From Xanthomonas bromi (GTDB taxonomy: Bacteria > Pseudomonadota > Gammaproteobacteria > Xanthomonadales > Xanthomonadaceae), in assembly GCF_900092025.1 (NCBI RefSeq), contig NZ_FLTX01000044.1:1-52756 (forward strand): a DNA stretch of 52,756 bases, read 5' to 3'. A program made the position numbers and the translations under genes. Below the pieces are notes generated by a model. That model had not been told where the DNA came from, made no database searches, and saw nothing but the letters and a program-made list of their open reading frames with translations. Numbering within the stretch: position 1 is the stretch's first letter; every line of letters begins with the position of its first letter. Positions 1 to 8,623 of this stretch are shown piece by piece.

Positions 1-20
1 CGGCATCGCCGGGCTTTTTG
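1..20 (+). terminator. right half of a rho-independent terminator cut by the window edge
   Basis: The window opens with CGGC-ATC-GCCGGGC followed by TTTTTGTT. This reads as the loop and descending arm of a GC-rich hairpin plus a U-tract, the form of a terminator for a plus-strand gene lying to the left. The ascending arm is mostly outside the window, so the stem cannot be confirmed. Confidence 0.5.
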
Positions 21-49
21 TTGATGCCAAGCAGCGCGCGACATGTCGA

Positions 50-1075
50 TCAGGTAAACAAGGTCTGCGGGTACTCGGGCTTGCGCTCGCGTGCCAGCAA
101 TTCCTTCAAGCCTGCTTCCGGGGTGATTTCGCCATGCAAGACCGCACGCACGGCGTTGGAGATCGGTAGCTCGATGCCGTGGTGTTCGGCCTGGCGCATG
201 ACCTCATCGGCCGTCTGCACCGATTCGACCACCTGGCCGATCTCACGGATCGCATCGTTCAAACTCTGCCCGCGACCCAACGCCAACCCCAGCCGTCGGT
301 TGCGCGACAGATCGCCGGTGCAGGTGAGCACCAGATCGCCCAACCCGGCCAGACCCATCAAGGTTTCCGGACGTGCGCCGATCGCTGCCGCCAGACGCAG
401 CATCTCGTTCAGACCACGCGTGATCAGACCGGCACGTGCATTGAGACCCAGCTGCATGCCGTCGGCCACGCCGGTGGCCACCGCCAGAACGTTTTTCATC
501 GCACCGCCCAACTCGGCGCCCACCATGTCGTCGCCGGTGTAGGCGCGGAAGGTGGGGCCATGCATCGCATCGGCCACCACCTGCGCAAACGCCGCATCGT
601 CGCCATGCACGGTGATCGCAGTCGGCAGACCGAGCGTGACTTCCTTGGCGAAGGAAGGCCCGGTCACCACGGCCAGCGGAACGCCGGGGCCGAGGATGTC
701 GCGCGCCACTTCATGCAGGAATCGCCCGGAACCGGGTTCGAAACCCTTGGTCGCCCAGGCAACGCCGGCGCCCGCGGGGCGCAACGGTGCGATCAGCCGG
801 ATTGTCTCAGTGAACGCATGCGAGGGCACCACCACCAGGATCCAGGTGGCGTCGGCAACGGCCGCCTGCAGGTCGGTGGTGGCACGCAGGCTGTCGGGCA
901 GTGGAATGCCCGGCAGATAACGCGCGTTCTCATGGGTGCGGTCGATGGTGTCCACCATCGCCGCATCGCGGCCCCAGAGCACGGTCGGATGACCGTGTCT
1001 GGCGAGCAGCGCGGCCAGGGCCGTGCCCCAGGAGCCGGCGCCGAGAACGGCGATCTTGTGGGTCGAATCGCTCAT
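50..1075 (-). CDS. gpsA: glycerol-3-phosphate dehydrogenase [NAD(P)+]
   Basis: Cytosolic enzyme that reduces dihydroxyacetone phosphate to sn-glycerol 3-phosphate, the backbone for phospholipid synthesis. The 341-residue length is normal for the family. The N-terminus carries the Rossmann dinucleotide motif [10 protein letters not shown] (about residues 12-21). The C-terminal half holds the [17 protein letters not shown] segment with the catalytic lysine, followed by [14 protein letters not shown] of the substrate-binding domain. It starts 15 bp after the secB stop, so the two are very probably cotranscribed; E. coli shows the same secB-gpsA pairing. The ATG at 1075 matches the family N-terminus just before the nucleotide-binding strand. 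Confidence 0.96.
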   Translation of the reverse strand: MSDSTHKIAVLGAGSWGTALAALLARHGHPTVLWGRDAAMVDTIDRTHENARYLPGIPLPDSLRATTDLQAAVADATWILVVVPSHAFTETIRLIAPLRPAGAGVAWATKGFEPGSGRFLHEVARDILGPGVPLAVVTGPSFAKEVTLGLPTAITVHGDDAAFAQVVADAMHGPTFRAYTGDDMVGAELGGAMKNVLAVATGVADGMQLGLNARAGLITRGLNEMLRLAAAIGARPETLMGLAGLGDLVLTCTGDLSRNRRLGLALGRGQSLNDAIREIGQVVESVQTADEVMRQAEHHGIELPISNAVRAVLHGEITPEAGLKELLARERKPEYPQTLFT

Positions 1076-1090
1076 CGGCGCAATCGAGGC

Positions 1091-1603
1091 TTAGGCGTTG
1101 CCAGCCGGCTCGGAATCGGCCAGCGAGGTGCCTTCGTTCTGACGCTGACGCAGGGTTTCTGCATACAGGGCTTCGAAGTTGATCGGCTGCAGGTAGAACG
1201 GCGGGAAGCCACCGGACTGGATCAGATCGCTGACCAGGGTGCGCACATACGGGAACAGGATGTTCGGGCACTGGGTGCCCAGCAGTACGTCGATCGCCTG
1301 CGGCTCCAGGCCGACCAGGCCGAACACGCCGGCTTGCTGCACTTCGGCCACGTAGGCGGTCTTGCCACCGGCGGTGCAGGTCAGGGTCACGGCCAGCACC
1401 ACTTCGAAGGCGTTGTCGTTGAGGCGCTGGACCTTCTGATTGAGGTTCAGCTGCAGCTCGGGCTGGTTGGCGTCATTGAAGACGGCCGGTGCATTCGGCG
1501 ATTCGAAGGACACGTCCTTGACGTAAATCTTTTCGATGGTGAAGGCGGGGCCAGCAGCGGCGTCGGCCGGCGCAGTGGCGCCGTTGAGGATTTCGTCGGA
1601 CAT
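1091..1603 (-). CDS. secB: protein-export chaperone SecB
   Basis: Tetrameric cytosolic chaperone that keeps preproteins unfolded and hands them to SecA. The 170-residue length fits. Recognisable family blocks are [19 protein letters not shown] near residue 21, the QPELQLNLN strand, and the C-terminal half with [19 protein letters not shown] and [13 protein letters not shown]. It lies just upstream of gpsA (15-bp gap) and downstream of a membrane rhodanese, matching the E. coli yibN-grxC-secB-gpsA order except that no glutaredoxin gene is present here. Confidence 0.96.
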   Translation of the reverse strand: MSDEILNGATAPADAAAGPAFTIEKIYVKDVSFESPNAPAVFNDANQPELQLNLNQKVQRLNDNAFEVVLAVTLTCTAGGKTAYVAEVQQAGVFGLVGLEPQAIDVLLGTQCPNILFPYVRTLVSDLIQSGGFPPFYLQPINFEALYAETLRQRQNEGTSLADSEPAGNA

Positions 1604-1712
1604 TCCTAACTCCAGAAACGGTTCGGTGGATGCAGCGGTGAGTGATGCAGACGTGAAAGTGCGAGTCTCTCATGTCAGCAATGGGGGCCTGGCGGGCGCC
1701 GCACAAGGCGGA

Positions 1713-2147
1713 TCAGCGGCCCTTGATCAGTGGCAGCTCGGCCATCTGCCAGGCAGCGACGCCGCCTTCGAGCCAGTACACCTGCTCGAAGCCAGCTTTC
1801 TTAAGCGTCTTGGCCGCACCTGCGGACGTGTTGCCGCTGCGGCAGACCACCACCACGGGCGAGGCCTTGGCGTTGGCCAGCAGCTTGCTGGCCGGGTCGA
1901 ACTTGGCCAGTGCCACATTCCGGCTGCCGGCAATGTGGCCTTTTTCGAAATCGGCGGTTGGCGACACGTCGATCACCAGCGCGTTGTCGCTATTGATCAG
2001 ACGGGTTAACTCGGCCGGCTTGAGCGCGCGATAGCCGCGGAACAAGCGCGCGACCTCGGTGACGATCAAGGCGATGGTCAGGCCCACCAGGGCCAGCGAC
2101 AACATGGGGTTGCGGCCGACAAAGGCCTGCAGCTCTTCGAAATTCAC
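1713..2147 (-). CDS. membrane-anchored rhodanese-like protein (YibN type)
   Basis: 144 residues. One N-terminal transmembrane segment (about 15-37) is followed by a single rhodanese domain facing the other side of the membrane. The active-site loop reads CRSGNTS with the catalytic cysteine at about 102, after the VIDVSPTADFEKGHIAGSRN block that is standard for rhodaneses. Such proteins move sulfane sulfur or act as redox/persulfide carriers; the physiological partner is unknown. It lies 110 bp upstream of secB in the same direction, equivalent in position to yibN of E. coli. Confidence 0.88.
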   Translation of the reverse strand: MNFEELQAFVGRNPMLSLALVGLTIALIVTEVARLFRGYRALKPAELTRLINSDNALVIDVSPTADFEKGHIAGSRNVALAKFDPASKLLANAKASPVVVVCRSGNTSAGAAKTLKKAGFEQVYWLEGGVAAWQMAELPLIKGR

Positions 2148-2222
2148 GGGGTCAGGGTCAGTCGAGCGGGCAGGAATTGTCGCACAGCTGGCGCACGCGA
2201 CGCCCAGCGCGCAGGGGCCGGG

Positions 2223-2645
2223 CTACTGGCCTTTCCACAAGTCGGGCAGGCCGCTGGCCAGCCACCAGCGCTTCTGGTCGGGATTCCAGCGCCAGATCTC
2301 GATGCTGCGCACCAGCCGTTCGGCCTGGGTATTGCGGTTGATCACCCGCAATTCGACCTCGCGGCGCAGATCGCCGTTGGGATCTTCGCCCACGCGCACC
2401 TCGCGGTAGCCGGAAATCTGCACTTGCTCGTAGCGCGACCGTTCCAGGTCGCTGAGCGGGTGCGCCTGCGCATACGCCGGCTCGACGAAGCCCAACGCAG
2501 CGTCGAAATCGTTCCAGCGCACGGCGGCCGTGTAGGCGGCCTGGGTGGCTTCCAGCGCGCGCGCCTGGGCGCGGCTGCCGGCATTGACCACCCCGCTCAG
2601 CGTCGCCAGCCCCAGCAGCACGATCATTGTGATGACTGCACGCAT
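2223..2645 (-). CDS. small secreted protein of unknown function
   Basis: 140 residues with an N-terminal hydrophobic signal (about 1-22, ending near VNAGS). The rest is a mixed alpha/beta domain with a predicted helix (RAQARALEATQAAYTAAV) and a strand-rich part ending RSIEIWRWNPDQKRWWLAS. I do not recognise a named family with confidence. It stands between the thioesterase gene upstream and the rhodanese gene downstream, on the same strand, so it may be part of a loose operon. Export to the periplasm is inferred from the signal only. Confidence 0.75.
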   Translation of the reverse strand: MRAVITMIVLLGLATLSGVVNAGSRAQARALEATQAAYTAAVRWNDFDAALGFVEPAYAQAHPLSDLERSRYEQVQISGYREVRVGEDPNGDLRREVELRVINRNTQAERLVRSIEIWRWNPDQKRWWLASGLPDLWKGQ

Positions 2646-2672
2646 GCGTATTCCCCTGATCCAGCCCGCATC

Positions 2673-3143
2673 CTACCGTTTTGGAAACGCCACGAAACGC
2701 CCGCTCAACGTGGCCGCAGCCGCGCCCGAACCCAACGCGATCTGCGCGCGCATGCCGATGCGCGCCTTGCCGCGCTGCCGGAACGTGGCCAGAAATGCCT
2801 CCCAGCCCCCCAGCTCGGACGGCTCGGCATTGGCCACCAGGTCTTCGTACACCGGCGCGACATAGCACAGCTGGCTATCGGCGACGTAGACATCGGCATG
2901 ATGCCCGGCCAACTGCAGCTGCAGGGTCAGCCATCCCCAGCTTGCCAGCGTCATCAGCGACGCCAGGCTGCCGCCGAACGCATTGGCCTTGTCGTTGACG
3001 TTGGCCTGCAGCGGCGCCCGCAGGCGCAGTGCACCATCATGCAAACCGTCGACGGCGATGCCCATCGCCAGCACCGGCGGCATGGCGATGAACTGCTGCT
3101 GCAGCGACTGCAGGGCGGATGCGAGCGTGCACGAAGAGGTCAT
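2673..3143 (-). CDS. YiiD_C-type putative thioesterase (hotdog fold)
   Basis: 156 residues from the ATG at 3143. An upstream in-frame extension to 3272 is possible but contains non-conserved, Cys/His-rich sequence and is rejected. The protein resembles the C-terminal thioesterase domain of E. coli YiiD: APLQANVNDKANAFGGSLAS forms the start of the central hotdog helix, followed by SWGWLTLQLQLAG and strands DVYVADSQLCYVAPV. A role in hydrolysing acyl-CoA or acyl-ACP is inferred from the fold; the substrate is unknown. It ends 27 bp before the next minus-strand gene. Confidence 0.75.
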   Translation of the reverse strand: MTSSCTLASALQSLQQQFIAMPPVLAMGIAVDGLHDGALRLRAPLQANVNDKANAFGGSLASLMTLASWGWLTLQLQLAGHHADVYVADSQLCYVAPVYEDLVANAEPSELGGWEAFLATFRQRGKARIGMRAQIALGSGAAAATLSGRFVAFPKR

Positions 3144-3409
3144 CGGAAGAGACTGAAAGACGGCGAAGGCCGGCATCATGCCGCAATGTCCTGCGAGCGT
3201 CTTGTGCACTGGCATGACATGCGGTACCGCATGGTGGATGCAGTCATCGCCGCGCGCTTCGCAGGCTGACATCGCCTTGGCGTTGCATGCAACAGATCGA
3301 CCGAAATCTCATGCCAGGCCGATGGCGCGCAACGTCGCACGACGCACGCGACCGGCACGCCACGCGACCACCTGCCTGCCAGTGGACATGGCAACCATTG
3401 GCGCATGCG
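3144..3409. other. gene-free stretch with two short perfect palindromes
   Basis: No convincing gene in this 266-bp stretch between the thioesterase start and the repeat element. It holds a 16-bp perfect palindrome CATGCGGTACCGCATG at 3218-3233 and a 12-bp palindrome GTTGCATGCAAC at 3282-3293. Either could be an operator for the thioesterase gene, whose start lies 75 bp from the first palindrome. Confidence 0.45.
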
Positions 3410-3549
3410 CCAAGAGCGGCTAACAAAACGTCGCAAGCGGCCGTCAGGTGCGGGCGGCGCGGAGGAACCGGAGTGTCCACGTGGTCCATGCCGATTCCGA
3501 GCACCGACCGCGCCGGCGGCCGCGCAGTAGTTTTGTTAGATGCGCTAAG
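3410..3549. repeat. MITE-like imperfect palindromic repeat, copy A
   Basis: Bounded by perfect 10-bp inverted ends CTAACAAAAC (3420-3429) and GTTTTGTTAG (3530-3539); similarity to the other copy extends about 10 bp further outward on each side. The centre carries the local palindrome CCACGTGG. Read on the opposite strand the element matches copy B (22826-22974) over most of its length, including GGTGCTCGGAAT and CACTCCGGTTCCTCCGCGCC. It has no coding capacity, as expected of a non-autonomous mobile or REP-like element. The stop codon of the neighbouring glycosyltransferase gene (3545-3547) lies within its outer end. Confidence 0.8.
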
Positions 3550-4354
3550 GCGCAAACACGACCTTGCGATACCCCTGCGCCCCCCGCAACAACGCGGTGG
3601 CTTTGGCTTTCCAGTGTGTGCTGCGCTGCTTCTGCGCTTGCGTCAGCGGCGCATCGATCGTGCTGGTGAACACGATGTTTTCCGCCGCCGCATGAAAAAA
3701 CTTGTCCTGAATACAGGCAGCCGGCGAGAGCTGATAGGTGGACAGTTGATGCGCTACCGGCGATTCGTTCCATCCGAACAGGAAAATATCGGCCATGGTG
3801 TGCCAACGCGCCTGCGCAGCCAGCAGCAATCGCGCGGCATCCCTGCTGATGATCAGCGCACCGGCGCACACCGGCCAGCAATGCTGGTAGGTCGATGGGC
3901 GGACCAGGCGCAGTTGTCGCCCGGCGACGTCGGCCACCTTGGCATCGAGTTTGATCCGGTTGTAGGACGGCTCCAGCCGCACGATGCTGTTGCCGCCCGG
4001 TAGCCAATCGGTGCTGCGCAGCAGCGCCGGCAGCGTTTCCGACAGATGCATGTCGTCTTCGAAAATCGCGGTGTAGGCGTCGGCGGAGTCGGCCGCAATG
4101 CGCCACGCCGCCTGGTGACTGAGAAAGCATCCGATATTGGATGCAGTCCACTTCCGCGGGCCGGTGCTGAAGGCATCGCCCGACCCCTCCAGTGGACGCT
4201 CACGTACGAAGTCGGCGATCTGCTCGGCCGTCAACGTGGTGCCATCCACGGCAGCGATGCGCTCGAACGGCATCCCCAACGCATGGAAGCGCGCCGACAT
4301 GGCCTGTAGCCGGTCGCCACTGCGCTGCATATTGATGAGGTAGGACTTGATCAA
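3545..4354 (-). CDS. glycosyltransferase family 25 protein (LPS/surface glycan)
   Basis: 269 residues. GT25 features in order are the start IKSYLINMQRSGDRL, the FERIAAVDGTTL block (about 30-41), NIGCFLSHQAAWR (about 73-85) and the acidic IFEDDMHL motif (about 98-104), the likely divalent-metal/sugar-nucleotide site. Family members add galactose or other hexoses to lipooligosaccharide cores in the cytosol. No other glycan gene is adjacent. The stop codon is supplied by the outer arm of the repeat at 3410-3549, so the original C-terminus may have been altered by the insertion. It is divergent from hemD. Confidence 0.85.
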   Translation of the reverse strand: MIKSYLINMQRSGDRLQAMSARFHALGMPFERIAAVDGTTLTAEQIADFVRERPLEGSGDAFSTGPRKWTASNIGCFLSHQAAWRIAADSADAYTAIFEDDMHLSETLPALLRSTDWLPGGNSIVRLEPSYNRIKLDAKVADVAGRQLRLVRPSTYQHCWPVCAGALIISRDAARLLLAAQARWHTMADIFLFGWNESPVAHQLSTYQLSPAACIQDKFFHAAAENIVFTSTIDAPLTQAQKQRSTHWKAKATALLRGAQGYRKVVFAP

Positions 4355-4556
4355 GACGCCACTCCAGCAAGGTTATCGGACCGGAGCGTGACGGGATTCC
4401 CAGCGGGTGCAAGAGGTTCTGCACCGAGACGAAGGGCGCCAGTCAGCGTGCCGAAACAGCGCTCCGGCTGTCGCCGCTTCGCCATTGCTGCGCACTGGCG
4501 CACCTGGATGCGGCGACATTGCGGCGCAGGTGACAACGCTCTCGCATAATCACGCC

Positions 4557-5333
4557 ATGACCGGCCCTTCTCATTCCGATGCTGCCTGGACGCTGATCTC
4601 GCTGCGGCCCAGCGGCGAACACGCGCCGCTGCGGCGGGCGGTTGCGCGGCATGGCGGGCGTGTGCTCGCGCTATCGCCTTGGCGCTTGCAGACCAACGAC
4701 ACCGCGCAGGCGCGGGAGGCGTTGCGGCAGGCACTGGCAGCGCCGATTGCGGTGTTCACCAGCCCGGCGGCCGTGCAGGCGGCGCATCGTCTTGCGCCGC
4801 TGCAGCGCCCGGCGCAGGCGCATTGGGTGAGCGTCGGCGACGGCACTGCGCGCGCATTGCAGGCCTGTGGCATCGACACCGTGGTGCGCCCGACGCGGAT
4901 GGATAGCGAAGGACTGCTCGCGCTACCGCTGCTGCAGGCGCCACTGCAGGCGGTCGGGCTGATCACCGCCCCCGGCGGACGCGGCATGCTGGCGCCAACG
5001 CTGCAACAGCGCGGCGCGCGCATCCTGCGCGCCGATGTCTATCAGCGTATCCCGCTGCGCTTGCGCGCGGCGGCCATCCAGGCCTTGTCGCACGCATTGC
5101 CGCGCAGTGTGCTGGCGTTGAGCAGCGCCGAAGCACTGACGTTGGTGCTGCAACAGCTGCCTGCAGCGCTGATCGCGACGTGGCAACAGCGTCCCGTGGT
5201 CGCCTCCAGCGACCGCATGCTGGACGCTGCGCGCGCGGCCGGCTTCATCCATCGCATGCGCGCCGAAGGCCCGTTGCCGGTGCAGCTTGCCGCTGCTGCG
5301 GCAGCGATCGTGACACCACCACGACCTTGCTGA
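4557..5333 (+). CDS. hemD: uroporphyrinogen-III synthase
   Basis: 258 residues from the ATG at 4557; an in-frame extension upstream lacks family similarity. HemD closes and inverts ring D of hydroxymethylbilane to give uroporphyrinogen III for heme, siroheme and cobalamin. Sequence is poorly conserved in this family, but VFTSPAAVQAA (first domain), HWVSVGDGTARAL, and the second-domain blocks RGMLAPTLQQRGA and VLALSSAEAL with VVASSDRMLDAARAAGF are characteristic. It is followed by hemX and hemY. No hemC is present in the window. Confidence 0.88.
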   Translation: MTGPSHSDAAWTLISLRPSGEHAPLRRAVARHGGRVLALSPWRLQTNDTAQAREALRQALAAPIAVFTSPAAVQAAHRLAPLQRPAQAHWVSVGDGTARALQACGIDTVVRPTRMDSEGLLALPLLQAPLQAVGLITAPGGRGMLAPTLQQRGARILRADVYQRIPLRLRAAAIQALSHALPRSVLALSSAEALTLVLQQLPAALIATWQQRPVVASSDRMLDAARAAGFIHRMRAEGPLPVQLAAAAAAIVTPPRPC

Positions 5334-5436
5334 ACTGCGGACTCAAGTACAGCTTGCGGGTGTCCGCCGCTGCACGCCATGCTGTGGCGGATGACCGCGG
5401 CGCCTGCGCCGGTCGTGACCGCCCGAGGATGTCCGA

Positions 5437-6414
5437 ATGACAGAAATGCCGGCTACCACGCGACGCTTTCCCTTGGCATGGCTGCTGCTGGCGATGGCCG
5501 TGGTGGCTGTCGGCGTGGCGCTATTCCTGGGCTGGCGCGCGTGGCAAAGCTATCAGGCCGCACAACTGCAGGCCGCGCAGGTGCAGCAGCAGCGTTGGGA
5601 CGGCACCCAGCAGATGCTGGAAACGCTGCGCCGCGATCAGCGCCTGGCCAACGAGCGCTTGCAGGACGCGGCCGCCACCAACCGCGTGCTGCGCGATGAG
5701 ATGCTTGGCCTGAGCCAGCGCGGCGCGTTGCTGGAAGACACCGTGCAAAAGCTGGCCGATCCCAATCGTCACGGTGCACAGGCGCTGCGCCTGGACGAAG
5801 TGGAGTTGCTGCTGCGGCTCGGCCAGCAACGCTTGAGCATCGCTGGCGATGCCGATGGTGCGCGGCGCGCCTATGCGCTGGCCGATGGCGCGCTCAACGG
5901 CATCGACGACCCCGGCTACCTCAATCTGCGTCAGGCACTGGTGCAGGAACGCGATGCGCTGGATCGTCTCGGCGCCGGCCCGCAGGCGAAAGTCGGCCAG
6001 AACCTGGACAGCCTGGCGGCCGAGTTGCAGCGCCTGCCGGAACAGACCGCACAGCGCAGCGGCGCGGCGCACCCGTGGTGGCAAAAGGTGCTGGCACCGC
6101 TGGTGGACATCCGGCCCAGCCGCGGCGATGCCTTGCTGAGCGGCGGCGACCGGCATGCCGCGCGCGATGCGTTGCAGATCGAAATCAGCCTGACCCGCGC
6201 GGCTGCGGAACGTGGCGATGCCGCCGGTTTCGCACAATCGCTGCGTCGCGTGGATACCTGGACGACCCGGCTGTGGCCGGACTCACCGCAACGTCGTCAA
6301 CTGCGTGCACGCCTGCGCAGCCTGCAACAAGCGCCACTGCGTCCGCGCCTGCCGGAGCTGGGCACCACCCTGCTGCAACTGCAGGCCATGCGTGAAGGGA
6401 GATCCACCCAATGA
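5437..6414 (+). CDS. hemX: HemX-like membrane protein (uroporphyrinogen-III C-methyltransferase-related family)
   Basis: 325 residues. One transmembrane helix (about 11-31) is followed by a long Gln/Ala-rich coiled coil (about 35-105) and a helical C-terminal part with LDEVELLLRLGQQRL and the conserved WWQKVLAPLVDIRPS segment. The family is often annotated as uroporphyrinogen-III methyltransferase, but no SAM-binding motif is visible, so a structural or assembly role is more likely. It overlaps hemY by 4 bp (ATGA), implying translational coupling. Confidence 0.86.
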   Translation: MTEMPATTRRFPLAWLLLAMAVVAVGVALFLGWRAWQSYQAAQLQAAQVQQQRWDGTQQMLETLRRDQRLANERLQDAAATNRVLRDEMLGLSQRGALLEDTVQKLADPNRHGAQALRLDEVELLLRLGQQRLSIAGDADGARRAYALADGALNGIDDPGYLNLRQALVQERDALDRLGAGPQAKVGQNLDSLAAELQRLPEQTAQRSGAAHPWWQKVLAPLVDIRPSRGDALLSGGDRHAARDALQIEISLTRAAAERGDAAGFAQSLRRVDTWTTRLWPDSPQRRQLRARLRSLQQAPLRPRLPELGTTLLQLQAMREGRSTQ

Positions 6415-7676
6415 AAATGCTGCGTACCGTCTTGATCCTGTTGGTTGCCGTGGCGCTGGGCGTGCTCGGCGCGCAGTGGCTGTCGCACCAGACGACTTAC
6501 GACCTGGGCAATGTGGTGGTGAGCGTGGGTGGAAACGACTACCACGCCGCGATGCCGCAGGCGCTACTGATCCTGGTCATCGCGCTGCTGGTGGTCTGGC
6601 TACTGTGGACATTGATCAGCCTGCCGTTCCGCGTGTGGGGCAAATACCGCAGCAGGAAGGGCCGTGCGCGTTTGATCGAAGGCCTGCGCGCTGCCGATCA
6701 TGGGCAATGGCAGCGTGCCGAGCGGCTGCTGGTCAGTGCCAGCGAAGACGATGAGGTGAGCGGCATTGCCCTGGCCAGCGCGGTACGCGTGGCCGATGCC
6801 CGCGGCGACGATGCAGCCGCCACTGCACTTGCACAGCAACTGGCCGAGCGCGACCCCACCGCACATGCGCTGCTGCAGGGCGAGCGATATCTGGGACGCC
6901 AGCGCCCGGTGGAAGCGATCAATGCGCTGGACAGTGCCAACGCGCAGCCGTTGCCGGCACGTGGCCTGCTGCTGCGCACGCATGCGCTGACCCAGATCGG
7001 CCGGGCCGACGAAGCCTACGGCCAGCTCGGTGCCCTGCGTCAGCAGGCGGTGTTGGCGCCCGATGCCTATAGCGCACTGGAAGCGACGCTGGCCGAGCAG
7101 ACCCTGTTGCAGGCCAGTGACGCCAATGCGCTGGCCGAGCGCTGGGAAACATTGCCCAAAGCCTTACGTACCTATCCGGCAGTGGTAGGCGCCTATGCGC
7201 AGCGCGCGGCCGTGCTGCATTGGGACGATGCGGCGGTGCATAGCCTGGAGCAGGCGCTCGATACCCAGTGGGACGAATCGCTGGTGCGGCTGTACGGCGT
7301 GCTGCCGTTGGAAAAATACGATTCGCGCCGCGCCAGTGCGCAGCGCTGGTTGACCCAGTATCCAGACAGCCCGGGCCTGTTGCTGACCCTGGCGCGGCTC
7401 GCGCGTCATCAACAGCAGTGGTCGCAGGCCGAGGAATTTCTGCACCGCGCGATCGCCAACGGTGCCGGCAGCGAAGCCTGGGAAGAGTTGGGACACAGTT
7501 TTGCAGCGTCCGGCGATCTGCTGTCGGCACAGCATTGCTACGCCAACGCCTTGCGCGCTGCACGTGGCGAACCGGTGCATGAAGCCATGCCGCAGCAGTC
7601 CGTGCGCGAGCCGATCGTGGCGACGTATGACACCGCGCCAGTCGATCCGCATGCAGCGGACGATCCTCTTCTGTAA
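6411..7676 (+). CDS. hemY: HemY-type membrane TPR protein
   Basis: 421 residues. Two transmembrane segments (about 3-22 and 43-64) are separated by TTYDLGNVVVSVGG, followed by the membrane-proximal LISLPFRVWGKYRSRKGRARLIEGL typical of HemY N-termini. The rest is helical TPR sequence, e.g. GLLLTLARLARHQQQWSQAE and AWEELGHSFAASGDLLSAQHCY. The proteobacterial HemY family is a heme-biosynthesis-linked TPR protein distinct from the Bacillus oxidase of the same name. The start overlaps the hemX stop; a terminator follows 10 bp after the stop. Confidence 0.88.
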   Translation: MKMLRTVLILLVAVALGVLGAQWLSHQTTYDLGNVVVSVGGNDYHAAMPQALLILVIALLVVWLLWTLISLPFRVWGKYRSRKGRARLIEGLRAADHGQWQRAERLLVSASEDDEVSGIALASAVRVADARGDDAAATALAQQLAERDPTAHALLQGERYLGRQRPVEAINALDSANAQPLPARGLLLRTHALTQIGRADEAYGQLGALRQQAVLAPDAYSALEATLAEQTLLQASDANALAERWETLPKALRTYPAVVGAYAQRAAVLHWDDAAVHSLEQALDTQWDESLVRLYGVLPLEKYDSRRASAQRWLTQYPDSPGLLLTLARLARHQQQWSQAEEFLHRAIANGAGSEAWEELGHSFAASGDLLSAQHCYANALRAARGEPVHEAMPQQSVREPIVATYDTAPVDPHAADDPLL

Positions 7677-7685
7677 TCCAGACAG

Positions 7686-7722
7686 CGGCGGTATGCGGTC
7701 TGCGTACCGCCGTCCTTGTTTT
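7686..7722 (+). terminator. rho-independent terminator of hemDXY
   Basis: Inverted repeat CGGCGGTATGC / GCGTACCGCCG with a 5-nt loop (one G-U pair), then TCCTTGTTTT. It starts 10 bp after the hemY stop. Confidence 0.75.
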
Positions 7723-7967
7723 GCTGACAACGCTTGCCGATGGTCGTCATGTGAGCAGGCAGTTCGTCGATGAAGTCGCGCTTGGCATATCGCCGCTCAC
7801 AGCGGTTGGGCGTCGAGACGAATAGATGTCGCGGCACATGCATAAGGCACGAGCCATCACCGCTTAGGTACTGCCCTCTTGGGTATGCACTGCGTAGAAG
7901 ACCCTAGCTCACGTAGCCTCTGACACCACGGTCCGTGTGATGCGCAATCTTGATCGAATCCACAGGT
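7723..7967. other. intergenic stretch, no recognised gene
   Basis: About 245 bp between the hemY terminator and the convergent end of the next gene. Short open frames exist but none has a ribosome-binding site or recognisable protein similarity. Confidence 0.5.
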
Positions 7968-8492
7968 TTACGGCGCGGGAGGCAACGCCCGCAAGAAGTC
8001 TTCGCAAGCGCCGAGATAACGTGCCTGCTGGTGATCGATCGACTGCACCGACAGCACCCGCGCACCGAGTCTGCCGGCCACCAACATCGCGACCATTACG
8101 CCGGCGCCGGTCACCCAGCGCAGCTCAGTCTGCAACGACAGACCGCACACCAGTAAGGCAAGCACCGATGCCATCGTGATGGCCACAGAGCGCACGCGGC
8201 GTTGCTCGTGTTGCGCGCACAGCGTCAACACATGCGCGCTGCGCTTGCGCAACACGATGGCCAGAATCACATACGGCAGTACCCCGATCAGTAGAGCCAG
8301 GTAGATCGCCGGGTGATGCCAATGGAAGATGTAGCGGCGCGGCGACATGTCGGCCGGCGCATTGCACTTGACGCAACGCGGCGGCAGATTCGCGCCCGGC
8401 GTGCACACCACGACGTCGCCCTCGCGCCACACATCGCCATGTGCGGGGGTCAGATACAGCGTGGGTGGCTCACGTCCATCGGCATTCGACAT
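7968..8492 (-). CDS. conserved membrane protein of unknown function
   Basis: 174 residues from the ATG at 8492; frames further upstream run through an AT-richer repeat and are not coding. The N-terminal 60 residues are soluble and contain a CVKC pair (RCVKCNAP) suggestive of a metal or redox site. They are followed by the aromatic patch RRYIFHWHHP and hydrophobic segments at about 63-82, 103-121 and 127-143. The pattern resembles small membrane proteins with a cytosolic zinc-ribbon-like start, but I recognise no named family. It runs in the same direction as the thiolase gene upstream, separated by the 8511-8612 repeat. Confidence 0.72.
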   Translation of the reverse strand: MSNADGREPPTLYLTPAHGDVWREGDVVVCTPGANLPPRCVKCNAPADMSPRRYIFHWHHPAIYLALLIGVLPYVILAIVLRKRSAHVLTLCAQHEQRRVRSVAITMASVLALLVCGLSLQTELRWVTGAGVMVAMLVAGRLGARVLSVQSIDHQQARYLGACEDFLRALPPAP

Positions 8493-8510
8493 CTCATGCG
8501 TCCTTGCAGG

Positions 8511-8612
8511 GTTAGATTGGGGATTCGGCATTGGAAATTCGGGATTCGCAAGAGCAGGATTCCCTTGCCGCTTGTGCGAATCCCAATCGCCAGTGCCCAA
8601 TCCCGTGCCGCG
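8511..8612. repeat. low-complexity GGGATTNG-rich inverted repeat
   Basis: Units of GGGATTCG/GGGATTGG on one half and their complements on the other (e.g. GGATTCGCA near 8560 against TGCGAATCC near 8575-8585) form a long imperfect hairpin. A related fragment occurs at 28735-28767. Similar intergenic tracts are widespread in xanthomonads. Confidence 0.6.
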
Positions 8613-8623
8613 TAGCAGCGGCA

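Noticed and set aside
7538..7843. Minus-strand frame downstream of hemY
   Set aside because: It overlaps the end of hemY and its terminator, has no ribosome-binding site and no recognisable protein family.
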